Assembly (NCBI GenBank): GCA_028095005.1
Contig: CM051460.1
Span: 235,556,742 to 235,620,741 of the forward strand
Source of the DNA: Rhynchospora pubera
Taxonomy: Eukaryota; Streptophyta; Magnoliopsida; Poales; Cyperaceae
Direction of reading: 5' to 3'
Length of the DNA stretch: 64,000 bases
Shown piece after piece: positions 21,964 to 33,572 of the stretch. The stretch's first letter is position 1; each line of letters starts with the position of its first letter. A program made the translations under genes and the position numbers. Below the pieces are notes generated by a model. The model did no database searches and was not told the DNA's origin. It saw only the letters and a list, made by a program, of their open reading frames with translations.

Positions 21964-22119
21964 GCCCCGTTTGGATTGTACGGGAATATGAGAAATAGCT
22001 TCTTTCTAGACATAAATTTATTATAAACAATCTAAATTCTTCACAAAATTACACACTTTCCAATACTTTTCGTCTAGAAATAAGCTATTACTCTTATTCC
22101 TAGCAATCCAAACGAAGCC
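21964..22119. mobile_element. GTTTGGAT-ended MITE, copy 4 (156 bp)
   Basis: Ends GCCCCGTTTGGATTG and CAATCCAAACGAAGCC, flanked by TAT (21961-21963, 22120-22122). The core TTATTATAAACAATCTAAAT and ACACACTTTCCAATAC is present. It lies only ~400 bp from copy 3. Confidence 0.8.
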
Positions 22120-22353
22120 TATATGAATTTGAATGGACAATTTATGCAGTATCGAAGACAAAAGGGATCATATGCCCTCGCATTATTAAGACGATGAACA
22201 ACCTAAAAATCCTCACCCTATTTAATTGTATCAAGTGGTCAAATTCGACCTCTTTCTCACTCCATGAATTTAGTTTCTCTTGATGTGCATTATTAAAAAA
22301 ACCATTTTGATATTGTATCAAAATGAAATGTGAACATATATTATATGAAAATC

Positions 22354-22607
22354 GAAATTGCTTTCTGTCATCCTCCCTCTTCTATCATCCCCATCATCCC
22401 TCTACAGACGCGTTAATTCTTTTCATTTTTAGAAAACACGGAAGTCCAGAGAATGATATAGAAGAGGGAGGATGACAGAAGTCTAGAGGATGATAGAAGA
22501 GGGAGGATGACGCATAGAGAAATAGAGGACGAGAGGATGAGCGCTGGGGATGAGGGAGAGGGGAGAGGTGGGAGGGAGCAAAACAGTTATATATATTAAC
22601 CATTCTA

Positions 22608-22648
<41 letters not shown>

Positions 22649-22997
22649 CTAGTTAATATCGTAATCAGAACAATTATATATTCAACTAGAACATTTATGT
22701 GTTTAAGTAGAACATTTATGTATTTTAACCATAACTGTTATACCTTTTAACTAGAACAGTTATACGTTTTAACTAGAATAGAAGAAGATAGTGAATCAGA
22801 AAGGGAGAGAGGCAGAAGGGGAGGGGAAGTGAGCGAAACAGAAAGGGAGAGAACAGATGAGCGCTGGGAGAGAAGGAATGAGCGTTGGGAGAGAGAGAGG
22901 ATGAGCACTGGGAGAGATATTTTTGAAAATAGAAATTACGCGTTTTTTAAAAATAAAAAACGCATTTTGAGGATGATGAAGATGATAGAAATCGGGA
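22354..22997. mobile_element. Inverted-repeat element with purine-rich arms and an AT-rich minisatellite core
   Basis: Left GAAATTGCTTTCTGTCATCC and TCTATCATCCCCATCATCC pair with right GGATGATGAAGATGATAGAAATCGGG. GACGCGTTAATTC pairs roughly with AAATTACGCGTTTT. The centre has a TA run (about 22612-22645) and repeats of TTTAACTAGAACAGTTATAC to about 22790. It shares its plan (purine arms, repetitive core) with the 7.2-8.4 kb element. Borders are approximate. Confidence 0.5.
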
Positions 22998-23586
22998 ATG
23001 ATCCTTATCAGCCCCGCATGAAAATCATTAAGAACCGTCATAATTAATAATTAATTCCAATACCTCAACGTTTATGCAACGACCAAATTCATACCTCAAA
23101 TTGTAGATATTTAAAATTAAAAATAAGTTAATTCTATTTTTATCTCAGAAGAAAAGAAGAAGACTTATTTTATATTACCTAATAGTCAACATATGGGTTA
23201 ATGTGTGTCATATCATCATCATCTATTATTGTTGCATCGAGACAACAGATTTTTTTAGGAGCCATCTTAGACTAAAGACTCACCCAATAAAAAAATGGAA
23301 TGGATCAAATAAGAAATATTCAGTGTTTAAGGTTGAATTTTTGTCAAAAAAAAAAAGAAAATAAGATTTTCTGTTGTTACGAAGATTTTTTTTAAAGATA
23401 ATATGGAGGTCAAACCTTTCACTTATTTCGAAAATAAAATGTCACAATGGACTTATGAAGAAAAGTTGACATCAATTTAAAAAAAACCACACAGTGTACT
23501 GTGCTGCCTGTTGTTGTGCTTCGTTATCATTACTCGGAAATCAGAATCATGTTTTTCTAGCTTTTGTTAATATTGGATTTCTTTTA
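22998..23586. other. Gene-free stretch
   Basis: Nothing recognisable; AT-rich with incidental short ORFs. Confidence 0.45.
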
Positions 23587-23775
23587 GGCTCCGTTTGGAT
23601 GACTTTTTTCCGGAATAAGGAATAAGAAATAATCACTTTTTATCAATAAATTTATTTTTAACCATCCAAACTCTTCACAAAAATTACACACTTCCCAATA
23701 AATTTACCCCTTCCCAATAAATTTCTTCCCTTCTTCCTTCTTCCTACCTTATTCTCAACGTATCCAAACGGAGCA
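23587..23775. mobile_element. GTTTGGAT-ended MITE, copy 5 (189 bp)
   Basis: Ends GGCTCCGTTTGGATGAC and GTATCCAAACGGAGCA, flanked by TTA (23584-23586, 23776-23778). The core AACCATCCAAACTCTTCAC and ACACACTTCCCAATAAATTT is partly duplicated (CCCTTCCCAATAAATTT), which explains its greater length. Confidence 0.8.
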
Positions 23776-23778
23776 TTA

Positions 23779-25620
23779 CTTCGCCTCTCAATTTTCTCCA
23801 CCATCTATGTTTCGTGGGTCCACTATGATGTAGGAAAATTGAGGGACAAAATATAAAAGGCACCGAATCCAATAGCTTATTGCTTACCTAAGTTACCTTT
23901 CTAGTTAGTTAATTGATCAAGCTCAAATGATTGGGCCCATATCCTTGTAGCATAATTGTTCAAGTTTAATAGGTGTATTAGCTTACCTCTCTGCACCAAC
24001 CGTTGAAACTTGAAAGGATGAACCTTGACCGCCGACGCCTATTAGTAGCTCGGTATAATTTGCCCAAAATGTTCTTATAAATAACAGAAGTTTTTCCAAC
24101 AATTAAATATAAAAAAGGAACACGACATACTCTTTTCAATTTACTCAGATTGAATTATTTTGAACATCCAGAATTGACACTTTATTAAAAACAAATTAAC
24201 AATCCGAAAAACATTGCTTATTTATATATTGTACTGAATCAAAATAGAGATATCCGTTTCGGCGTTTTCAGATATTTTGCAAGTTGCTAGTGGTCTGCAC
24301 GAGGGGTTGCAAAGTAGTACTAAGGTGTATAGCTTAACTAGAGAGGTCGAGTGATTGCAACCTGTCATGTATATATGAAAGGATACTCTACGGACTGAAT
24401 TTATTGTAATTTTGAAAATGGGAATAATAAAGAGAGCAGATAACAGTCTCCAACTTTTTGTTCCCACGAAAAAAAAAGTAATCCTTAAGGGTTGATTGCT
24501 TATATATAGTTTTTTTCGAGATTTGCTTCTGTCAAGTTAGACTGCTTATATATATATATAGTTCATGCGGTGTACGACGACAATTCTACTGTCTGGTCAA
24601 GTCGCATATGGGATTCTGCCAATTATATATATACATGTGTTCGTACAATTATACTGTACGTGAGAATATTTGCAGCTACATATTGAAAGCTAGCTTTTTA
24701 TCCAGTCCGTTGATCTATTTATAGTTGCTATGCATCTTAGTTAACAACTGGGGTAATTATTTTCTTTAAAAATTTTTAGAATGCATATCTGGTGATCCAA
24801 ATCAACGCCCCAAACGAATTATAGAAATGAAATATAAGACAAGTTTAACGATAATACAGATATATTTTTGTTAAAAAGTAACATGAAGAGTCCTTTTTTT
24901 TAACTATTCTTTTTGGAATTTTTGAAAGAGTTTATTTTAATACAAACAATTTTTACATTTCATTATTTTAAATTCATCTTTCAAAAATGTGAAAATTAGA
25001 AAAAATATGTCAAAATATACAACGCTTTTTTAGTTTAAGTATTTTTATAAACATAATTACTTGCATATTTTAATTAACTTAATATGAGTTATTTCATATT
25101 ACAGAATAATAATGATACATTATAAAATCAAAGCCAACAGATAAATTTGAGGAGGAACAACCTACAGCATTTTCTGATGACTTGTATATAATAATAAAAT
25201 AAAGATCTTTGAGATATTAAATGAGTTTAGAAAGTTATTATACAGTTATAATTAAAAAAATACATTTTATAAATAACTTTAAAACAAAATGGAAAGAATA
25301 TATACATGTTTGCAATACCTCAACTAGTAAGTTCCTAAGAAAACAACCTATACTATTCCAGTCTAAATCTAATAGCAACAATAGATTTTCTAGATGGTTG
25401 GTATACACACTATACAGTAGAAAATATTTTTGTTTGGTTGAGAAGATAAGACAAGATAGCAATGTCGATTTCAAAAAAGATCACAGCCTCTCATCCATAG
25501 ATGGATCTACTATGGTCAAATGATGTCAATGTCTTTCAATTTTTTCTTTTTATTTATAAAAACCTATACAATTTCTTTAGTGTTATATATCTGATTTTGT
25601 TACGAAAATATACATTCAAT
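23779..25620. other. Gene-free AT-rich stretch
   Basis: Only short ORFs without family resemblance. No RNA gene or repeat boundary recognised. Confidence 0.45.
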
Positions 25621-25860
25621 CTCCATAAATACAAAAACTAATTTCATTATTAATCTGTACTCTTATTACTATGATTTTGATATGTTCAACGTTTATTATA
25701 GTTCTTGATCGTCATTTAAAATTTCCAAGCTCTCCATAAAATATAAAAAGTAATTTCACTATCAATCTCTACTTTTATCACTATGATTTTGATATGATAA
25801 TTATTTTAATTTCATTGCTAGATATGGTTCTTGATATTCATTTAGAAAATCTCAAGTTCC
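25621..25860. repeat. Diverged ~111-bp tandem duplication
   Basis: CTCCATAAATACAAAAACTAATTTC at 25621 is echoed at 25732 by CTCCATAAAATATAAAAAGTAATTTC. Both are followed by ATCACTATGATTTTGATATG-like text and GTTCTTGAT..TCATTTA. Confidence 0.65.
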
Positions 25861-25986
25861 ATTCATCTTATCCTCAAAGAAAAATCAATTTATAAATCGT
25901 AATAATTCAAACAAAGGCATTTTCCGTATGAATAAAAAAAATAAAAATATCTTCAACATCGAATGCCTTCAAAATTTAATTTTTAA

Positions 25987-26927
25987 GGGGGCGTTTGTTT
26001 GTGTAGTAAGGAGTTGCATAACTTAAGGATGCATAAGTGTTTATGTAGTGTTATGTAATAGATGTTTGGTTGTGTAGTAAGGATGACTAACTTAATGCAT
26101 GCATATATTCATGTCAAAAGACTAAAATGCCCTTAAATTTGAATTAGTATTATGTATTATATGTTGTGACATAATTATTGTTAATTATTATAAAAATTAA
26201 TTATTAATGATGATAATAAATCATTTTTACTATTATGAAATATTAATAATTTACTTTTAATTAAATATTATAAATATTATTATTTATTTTATAATAAAAA
26301 TTATTATTGATTAATTATTATTTTTAAATCATTATTATTAATAATTAATATTACTTGTTAAATATTATTAATTATAATAATTAATCTTTGTTATTCATTA
26401 TGATTTTTAAATAATTATTGTTACTTATTAAGTATTATTATTTATTAATTTATATTAATTAATTTTTAATTATTATAAAAATTAATTATTAATGATAATA
26501 AGAAATCATATTATTATTATGAAATATTATTAATTATTTTTAATTAAATATTATAAATATTATTAATTATTTACTAATAAATCAATATTGTTTATTAATT
26601 ATTATTATTACTTGTTATATATTATTATTTATTAATTAAAATAATTAATATTTATTACTAATTATGATTTTTAATAGTTATTTTAACTTATTATTATTAT
26701 TATTTATTAATTATTATTAATTATTATAGATTATTAAATATTATTATTAATTATTTCTAAAGGGTATTGTTGGAAAAAAAATTAAAGGGGACCGGTGCAT
26801 AACTTATGCAACCTATTTAGGTTGCATAACTTATGTACCCTTAAAGCATCTTATGTAAGAGGTGTTTGGTGACTTAAGGATACATAACTTAAGTTATGCA
26901 CCCTTTAAGTCACAAACAAACGCCCCC
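25987..26927. mobile_element. PIF/Harbinger-like non-autonomous element (941 bp) with TAA TSD
   Basis: Ends GGGGGCGTTTGTTTGTG and CACAAACAAACGCCCCC are perfect inverted repeats, flanked by TAA on both sides (25984-25986 and 26928-26930). Sub-terminal GCATAACTTAAGGATGCATA / TACATAACTTAAGTTATGCA motifs occur several times near each end. The middle (about 26130-26760) is nearly pure A+T, with TTATTATTAATTATT repeats and no ORF. It is a deletion derivative or large MITE. Confidence 0.88.
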
Positions 26928-26930
26928 TAA

Positions 26931-28742
26931 TAACATAATACTAAATGTATAATGGTCTCTTTCAAGGAATGACATGGGGTATTGCAGGAGACAACACACA
27001 TGCAGTCTATCTCGAGTCTTAAGAGCTGGGATTTGGGGCTTTGCTAACTTTTTTGGCGGCTTGTTAAGCTCCAACTAATACCACACTGTACTATGCTTCT
27101 TAAATTATTGCCAAAAGCTAACCTATTTGCTTCTCCACAAACCATCCTTTCCCTGCTTAATATATTTACCACTAAGCCACGGTGCCTTCATGAGCAGTGG
27201 GTTTGTTCTTAGCTGTGCAAGTTAGAGCAAATATTTAGCAATTTGTACCGAAATTTTTTGGAAATTATACGTGTCATGGAGAATTTATAATATTGGCTTT
27301 AAAATTGCAAAAAAATATATAAAATTAACTTTTTTTGTTAAATTTTTTTTTTCTTGAAACTAGTAAGAAAAGCAACCCACAGTTTACAAACAATCAATCT
27401 CAGAAAAAAAAGGAACAGAACAGCACAATCCCATCAGCATGCTTAGTAATAGTGAAACCTCAACACTCTTCAACTATAGTCTATTTAATTATATGGTGTG
27501 AATCAAGTCATATTAATTAGGAACAAAACATTCGAGACTTGTCGTATGAAAATGTTGAATTAGTCGCAGTATGTGTTGAAATTCATCTCCATGTTTTAGA
27601 TGTGTTGTCAAAAAAAAAAATTTACCAAATGATGATGCTAAGTTAAACTAATTCCAAACTTATTCAATCCTTACACCCACTGTATGCACTTGTTAGGTGC
27701 AACTGTGCAAGTGTGATACATAAATAATTATTTTTTTTAAAAAAATAATAAGGTTTGTAAATACAACTTGTACATTGTAATCGGCATTTTAAGAGTTTAG
27801 AATATCGGATATTTTTTGTTTGTCATTTCTCTATTTCTTTTCTAGAACCAATTTGTTCTTTCTCTAATTTTTTTTTAAAAAATTAAGAAAAAAATAAAGT
27901 CCACAGACTTCATTTTAGACGAAAAAGGCTGTCGACGACTTTTTTGTCATTTTACGTTACCATTAATATTCTTTTTAGTCTTTCAATTCGACTTTTCGTT
28001 TGAAAAAGCAGTCAATTGTCCGATTATAAAAATTATTATAATATTCGGAGAGCTAATATATATACATTTACAAATTACAAGATACAATATGTAGATTAAG
28101 CACGTAGAAAGTTCAAGTTCTATGCATGTTAACTTTCACTTGAATAAAAATTAATCTTTGATCATCCCCAGAAAAGTATATTATATTAAAATTTTTTTAA
28201 TATATTTATATGCCTATAACAGAGTGCAGATAAAAATTTTTCTAGCTTTGCTCTTATTTTTTTTCCTTTTTTGTCTTAAAAAAATCGAGTGGACAGAAAT
28301 AAACTTTCTGTTCCAATTCAATAACAACAACAATAAGAACGATTGATTAGTACTCTTGCAGAATAATACAGATGTTTATCGTGAAATAGATTGATGTTCA
28401 ATGTTAGCCTCTTCCTCTTCATGTGAACACAATTATGCAACATATACATATCCCTTACAGAACCCAAAACATCACGTGTACCAATTAAAAGTATATTCGT
28501 ATTAATACATCACTTTTTTGTTCAATAGCTCTTTGTTGGCTATTTATTATTTTAGTTTACGCATTCAGTGAAATAATATATTTAAATAAACAAAAATAAA
28601 ATAATTCAGTTTGAATTTTAAACCTATCCATCTTCTCAAATTTATTTATTATTAAAATTAAAATTAAAATCAAACGGTTTGAATTGTATGATTGTATTAA
28701 TTCACACTTCTGAATTACTTCAGAGGATACGGTATGGCATGA
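26931..28742. other. Gene-free stretch
   Basis: AT-rich with no supported exon. No transposon ends were recognised. Confidence 0.45.
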
Positions 28743-28934
28743 GGATCCGAATCCGCCGTAGCGCGGGACAGCGTGTAGCGCGCGTACGAGCCGTTTGATC
28801 TTGATCGGACGGTTTATTTTTTACGGGCCTATCAATCAAGATTACATACACGGAGTTTCCTTGTCCATTGAATTTTGATCAGACGGCTAAAATACCGCGC
28901 TACACCTGTGCCGCGCGGCACCAGATCTGAATTC
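28743..28934. mobile_element. Mutator-like small element (192 bp) with 10-bp TSD
   Basis: TATGGCATGA lies directly on both sides (28733-28742 and 28935-28944). Ends GGATCCGAATCCG and (inverted) GAATTCAGATCTGG are imperfect inverted repeats. The body is GC-rich (TAGCGCGGGACAGCG; CCGCGCGGCACC) against AT-rich surroundings. It holds GATCGGACGGTTTA, ACGGGCCTATCAATCA and CACGGAGTTTCC, which match the 38913-39091 element. Confidence 0.8.
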
Positions 28935-29405
28935 TATGGCATGAAGTTTCTACTTCAGAGGATACGGTACGCCATTTCTACATTTACATTTGTATCATGA
29001 ATGGTACGGAGTGTAAATTACTACAATTCAGTGCCGTTTTGAACAACCAAGCATATCCAGCGGTGTGGCGAGCTTTTACGTGGGCCCCACTTCTGTGGGA
29101 CCAGAATAATGGAGACGGCGATTTTTCTGCGGAGGAGAGTTTTTTTTTTTTTTGATAAACTGCCCGTAGGCTTGCCATTAATCGACAAATAAAATACAAA
29201 GTACAATGTTAATACAAATCATGATATCAAATAGCCCCCAAAGACATTTTCCTACTAGAAAAAGCATACCATCTTAGACGAGTACAGAAAAGAAAAAGTA
29301 AACAACAAAAGAGAACCTAAGAGAACAACAGAATAGCTAATAAGAAGAAAAAAAGTAAGTTTAAACTACGAAACTACTGGGGGCTAGCAACAGAAATAAA
29401 AAACT

Positions 29406-32400
29406 TCAAGGAGGAGCTTCCAGCACCTGTTGAAAGAAGCTTGGATCAATGTTCATACCAATATTGTGCTGGCACATGAGCAGAACTGTGGGAATACCTT
29501 GGTATCTTACACCCATTCTCCTGGCATGATTAGCCAAGTCATGTGCTGGTTTAACCGCCTCTCTTCTAACATACCTCACCCTACTTGCATCTCCTAATTC
29601 AGCCATGCTTCTTTCAATGTGTGCAACAACATACCTTGCTCTCCAGGAAGGGATGTTATCGGTTTCGTGCTGCTGAACCGCCTCCGCAAGATTAAGGCAA
29701 TCAATAAGGAAATGCACAGGCTGATTTTCTTGCTCATGTAATAATCCTCTCACCCCATGTACTGCAAACTGTAGTGCCATCGCCTCCGCCATGAATGGGT
29801 CATCAGCTTCATATTGGTCTAAACCAAGGCTGTGCAACATCCCCTCACGATAGACCAAGTAAGCAGCACCCGCCTTCTTTGAAACCTCCCATGAGGCATC
29901 AACTATGACTTGCCAGCTGTTTTGTGGGATTTCATATGGCCTCCTTTCTACTGCATCAGATGTGCCAGTATTTTGATTCTGTACTCCATTTGTTTTGCTA
30001 TTCCAACTTCTAATCTTCATGCATACTCCAGTAGGATCGAATTGTTTGGTTTCAAAACAGAAATCATTCCGTGCCAGCCAGATTTCCCACAATGTGTAGC
30101 AGAAAATGCGGATATTATTCTCATTCATCCCTTGTGTCACATAATGCACTGCCTCCCTAATATCAATTGGAAGACTGTCTGTTCTTATCCCCAATTGTCC
30201 CCCAAACCAAACCATCCTCGAGCCTGGACAAAAGAAGAAGCAATGTGTGGCGTATTCATTCTCCTGCTGGCATCGAGCACACATTGGTGAAATTGATTGT
30301 ATTCTCATATGCATGTTTTGAGCCAATGGTAAAGCATTTGCAAGCAATCTCCACATGAAAATTTTCACCTTTGGCGCAATCCCCTGCCACTTCCAAATTT
30401 CTTTCCATGAGATTTCATCTGGCATCATACCCGACCTCATTATTGAACATTCATATCCATCCTTCACAGTGTAATTTCCAGCTTTATTATACTCCCATAT
30501 CAGCTTATCCGTTAAACCCTCTACTTCCTGCAATTTCTCAACATTCTGAACAATGTAAGCCGTTGCATGAACTCCCAGCAGTCTTGTCATTTGTGCCTCA
30601 TTCCAATCATCAGCTTCCTTATCAAAGAGGTCAGCTACTTTTATTCTTCTATCCCCCCTTGAGGCTTGGTCTGCCACTTGCCATCCAGTATACCAAGGTT
30701 GTGACATGACTTCAACTTTTTTCCCATCCACCAACTGCCATTTCACATTTTCCTTGAAAAAATCACGCATTTTGACTGTTTGGCGCCATAGAGGACTAGC
30801 ACCTGCCACATTAATTGATCTCCAAAAACCCATGTTATTGTAGTATTTTCCTTTACATACCTGCACCCATATTTTCTCATCTTGACTTATCATGGCCCAC
30901 ACCAACTTAAGAAATAATGCATCTCCAAAAATCTCAAGCTGCCTCACTCCAAGCCCTCCTCTCTCAAAGGGCTGACAAATTTTCTTCCAAGCAACAAAGG
31001 AAAGGTATCTCATTTGGTCAGTTTTGCCCCAGAAAAATTTTGCTATCAAACTTTCCATTTGTTTTATAATACACTTCGGTAGCACTTCTACACTCATATA
31101 ATAAACTGGCAAACTCATCAAGACAGATTTGAGTAAGACCAACCTTCCTGCATGAGATAACATCTTTGTTTTCCATCCTGTGAGTTTTAATTTGAGCTTC
31201 TCCATTAGCATTAGTGCATTCTTCTTTGCACTTTTTGTTCTTGATAACAAAACTCCCAAGTATTTCTCCTCAGTGCCAGCAACATCAGCACGGAGCAGGC
31301 CTTGCACCATCTGTGTATGTTGTTCATCGCATCTTTTTGACAGCCAAAGTTTGGATTTAGCCGGGTTGATTACCAAGCCTGACACCTCTCCAAAGCTCTC
31401 CATGATCCCGCATAGGTTCTGCACCTCCCTCCTATCAGCATGCCCTAACACAATAAGATCATCTGCATAAACAATATGGGTTAGGATGGGACAATTTAGG
31501 GTCAATTTAACCCCTCTGATTTGTTCCCTCGCCAAAGCATGTTGCATGGTTCTGGTGAACATCTCCATCACCATGATAAAGCAATATGGTGACATGGGGC
31601 AGCCTTGACGAAGTCCCCTTGTTGGCATTAAGAAACCATCCCCAGTGCCATTGATTTGTATTGTAACTTTGGCGCTCATGAAAGAGGACAACAACAGATC
31701 AATGATCTTACGAGGCATGTTTAAATGCACCATAGCATCATGAAGGAAATCCCATTCCAATTTGTCAAATGCCTTTGAGATATCAGCTTTTAACATGAAG
31801 GCAAGCTTTTTAAAATGGTTGGAGTTAAAGGAATGCAAAATTTCCTTAACAAGAACAATGCTATCAGAGATGCATCTCCCTGAAATAAAGGCCGTCTGTT
31901 CACTGGAGATGATTTTCTTCATGTGTGGCCTCAGCCTTTGAGCAATTAATTTCATAACAAGTCTGTAAGTCACGTTGCCTATGCTCAAGGGACGATAGTC
32001 AGTAGGTAAGACTGGCTCATTACCTTTTGGGATCAGAACTACATTGCATCCTAACCAAGCTTGTGGAATGGTCGCGGTTGAAAAAATATGTCTGATTTGA
32101 GTCACCAAATCACTCCCTACAATGTGCCAATGCTCTTGCAGAAATCGACAAGTTACCCCATCTGGGCCTGGACATTTGTCTGGGCCCATTTGGAATAAAA
32201 CTCGTCTGACTTCGTGATAATCTGGTAAGCGGGTGAGGCTATTATGGGCCGAATTGTGGATCTTTGGTTTATCATCAGTTTGTAGGTTTTGGAAAAATAA
32301 GGTTCTTTTTTGTTGGGTTCTGGAGTTATTTGTGGAGTTTTGGGTTGGTTCTGGATGTGAGCTGTTTGGTATGCAAGGTTTTGGACTGTAAAGGTTTCGG

Positions 32401-33572
32401 AAGTAGTTAACAAAAGACTTTCGAATTTTCTTTTCATCCCCCGTCATTCTCCCATTCTCATCTTCCATTGCAGTGATCAAATTATGTCTCCTGCGATTCG
32501 TCGCTACTGTATGAAAGAATTTCGTGTTACGATCCCCATCCGCTTCCCATTTCAACCGTGCCCGCTGTCTCCAATAGAGGTCATGTTGCTCCTCTACCAA
32601 CTTATACTGCCTTATTAAATCTGCCTCAATAACATGGTTCCTTATGGTTGGGTGCTGCACTTGAACTTCATAGATCTTTGCCGCTAGCTCATCAAGTTTT
32701 TTGCGAGGTGTTTTCAAGTTATTTGCCCAGCTTTGTATACTTTGTCTCATATCTTCCCATCGGCTGTCCCAAGGCTGGTTAGCACCTTGTTGCCATTTCT
32801 CTACCCAAGAGGAATGAAAACCTGTTTCTTTGAACCACCAGGTTTCCATTTTGAATTCTCTTCGCCTATCCGGGGGTTTTTTAATTCTCAAGAGTATGGG
32901 ACAATGATCGCTATGGATCATAGGAAGGTGATTAACATAAGCATTCGGGTAAAGTTCCAACCAATCTGGTGTTGCCAAGACCCGATCAAGTCTTTGATAA
33001 ATTGCTTGTGAAACACTCCTTTTGTTTGTCCAAGTGAAAGCGGGCCCTTTATAACCAATATCAACGAGACCCGAATTAAAGACAAACTCTTGAAAATCTA
33101 TCGAGTTCGGTTTAAACCGTGTACTACCCCCATACTTTTCAGTCGGATCAAGGATTTCATTAAAATCACCAATCAAACAGACCCTCATATGCATACGAAT
33201 GAGCTGAGTCAGGGTGTGCCAAATATGCCTACTTTGGGTATGAGAAGGGTCCCCATAAACCCCAATAATAATCCAAGGAGGTTTGTCTTTAACCGTGACC
33301 CTTGCACAAATATAACTAAGTGAGGAATTGAGAATCTGGATGCTAACCGTGTTATTCCAAGCCATGCATAAACCGCCAGCAGTGTCTCTAGCCGGGACAT
33401 CAAAATAATCATGAGTTGGTATAGTGCCCATGAATCTGGCCATCCTTCTCTTCGAGGACTTAGTTTCAGACAGAAAGATAATATTTGCATGTGTCGAATG
33501 GATAGTGTCGCGCAGGAATTGTTTTTTCCGCGGGCCCCCGAAGCCACGGCAATTCCAAGAAATGGCATTCAT
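29406..33572 (-). CDS. LINE ORF2: endonuclease, reverse transcriptase, zf-RVT and RNase H (1388 aa)
   Basis: Intact frame from ATG at 33572-33570. Residues 1-230 form the APE-type endonuclease: ISWNCRG start, LSETK near 35-39, GDFNE at 135-139 and SDHCP at 221-225. The reverse transcriptase follows: LIPKGNEPVLPTDYRPLS, the ADISKAFDKLEW block, GLRQGCPMSPY and the catalytic YADD at about 702-705. A zf-RVT region (WKEIWKWQGIAPKVKIFMWR, CARCQ...HCFFFCP) precedes a C-terminal RNase H domain (IVDASWE with Asp near 1225, then EAMALQFA and DCLNLAEA). The protein nicks target DNA and copies its own RNA into the break. Its ATG overlaps the ORF1 stop in ATGA, so translation probably depends on reinitiation or coupling after ORF1. 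No lesions were seen. Confidence 0.96.
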   Translation of the reverse strand: MNAISWNCRGFGGPRKKQFLRDTIHSTHANIIFLSETKSSKRRMARFMGTIPTHDYFDVPARDTAGGLCMAWNNTVSIQILNSSLSYICARVTVKDKPPWIIIGVYGDPSHTQSRHIWHTLTQLIRMHMRVCLIGDFNEILDPTEKYGGSTRFKPNSIDFQEFVFNSGLVDIGYKGPAFTWTNKRSVSQAIYQRLDRVLATPDWLELYPNAYVNHLPMIHSDHCPILLRIKKPPDRRREFKMETWWFKETGFHSSWVEKWQQGANQPWDSRWEDMRQSIQSWANNLKTPRKKLDELAAKIYEVQVQHPTIRNHVIEADLIRQYKLVEEQHDLYWRQRARLKWEADGDRNTKFFHTVATNRRRHNLITAMEDENGRMTGDEKKIRKSFVNYFRNLYSPKPCIPNSSHPEPTQNSTNNSRTQQKRTLFFQNLQTDDKPKIHNSAHNSLTRLPDYHEVRRVLFQMGPDKCPGPDGVTCRFLQEHWHIVGSDLVTQIRHIFSTATIPQAWLGCNVVLIPKGNEPVLPTDYRPLSIGNVTYRLVMKLIAQRLRPHMKKIISSEQTAFISGRCISDSIVLVKEILHSFNSNHFKKLAFMLKADISKAFDKLEWDFLHDAMVHLNMPRKIIDLLLSSFMSAKVTIQINGTGDGFLMPTRGLRQGCPMSPYCFIMVMEMFTRTMQHALAREQIRGVKLTLNCPILTHIVYADDLIVLGHADRREVQNLCGIMESFGEVSGLVINPAKSKLWLSKRCDEQHTQMVQGLLRADVAGTEEKYLGVLLSRTKSAKKNALMLMEKLKLKLTGWKTKMLSHAGRLVLLKSVLMSLPVYYMSVEVLPKCIIKQMESLIAKFFWGKTDQMRYLSFVAWKKICQPFERGGLGVRQLEIFGDALFLKLVWAMISQDEKIWVQVCKGKYYNNMGFWRSINVAGASPLWRQTVKMRDFFKENVKWQLVDGKKVEVMSQPWYTGWQVADQASRGDRRIKVADLFDKEADDWNEAQMTRLLGVHATAYIVQNVEKLQEVEGLTDKLIWEYNKAGNYTVKDGYECSIMRSGMMPDEISWKEIWKWQGIAPKVKIFMWRLLANALPLAQNMHMRIQSISPMCARCQQENEYATHCFFFCPGSRMVWFGGQLGIRTDSLPIDIREAVHYVTQGMNENNIRIFCYTLWEIWLARNDFCFETKQFDPTGVCMKIRSWNSKTNGVQNQNTGTSDAVERRPYEIPQNSWQVIVDASWEVSKKAGAAYLVYREGMLHSLGLDQYEADDPFMAEAMALQFAVHGVRGLLHEQENQPVHFLIDCLNLAEAVQQHETDNIPSWRARYVVAHIERSMAELGDASRVRYVRREAVKPAHDLANHARRMGVRYQGIPTVLLMCQHNIGMNIDPSFFQQVLEAPP

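Noticed and set aside
22829..23047. 72-codon Glu/Arg-rich ORF
   Set aside because: Encoded by the purine-rich arm of an inverted-repeat element.
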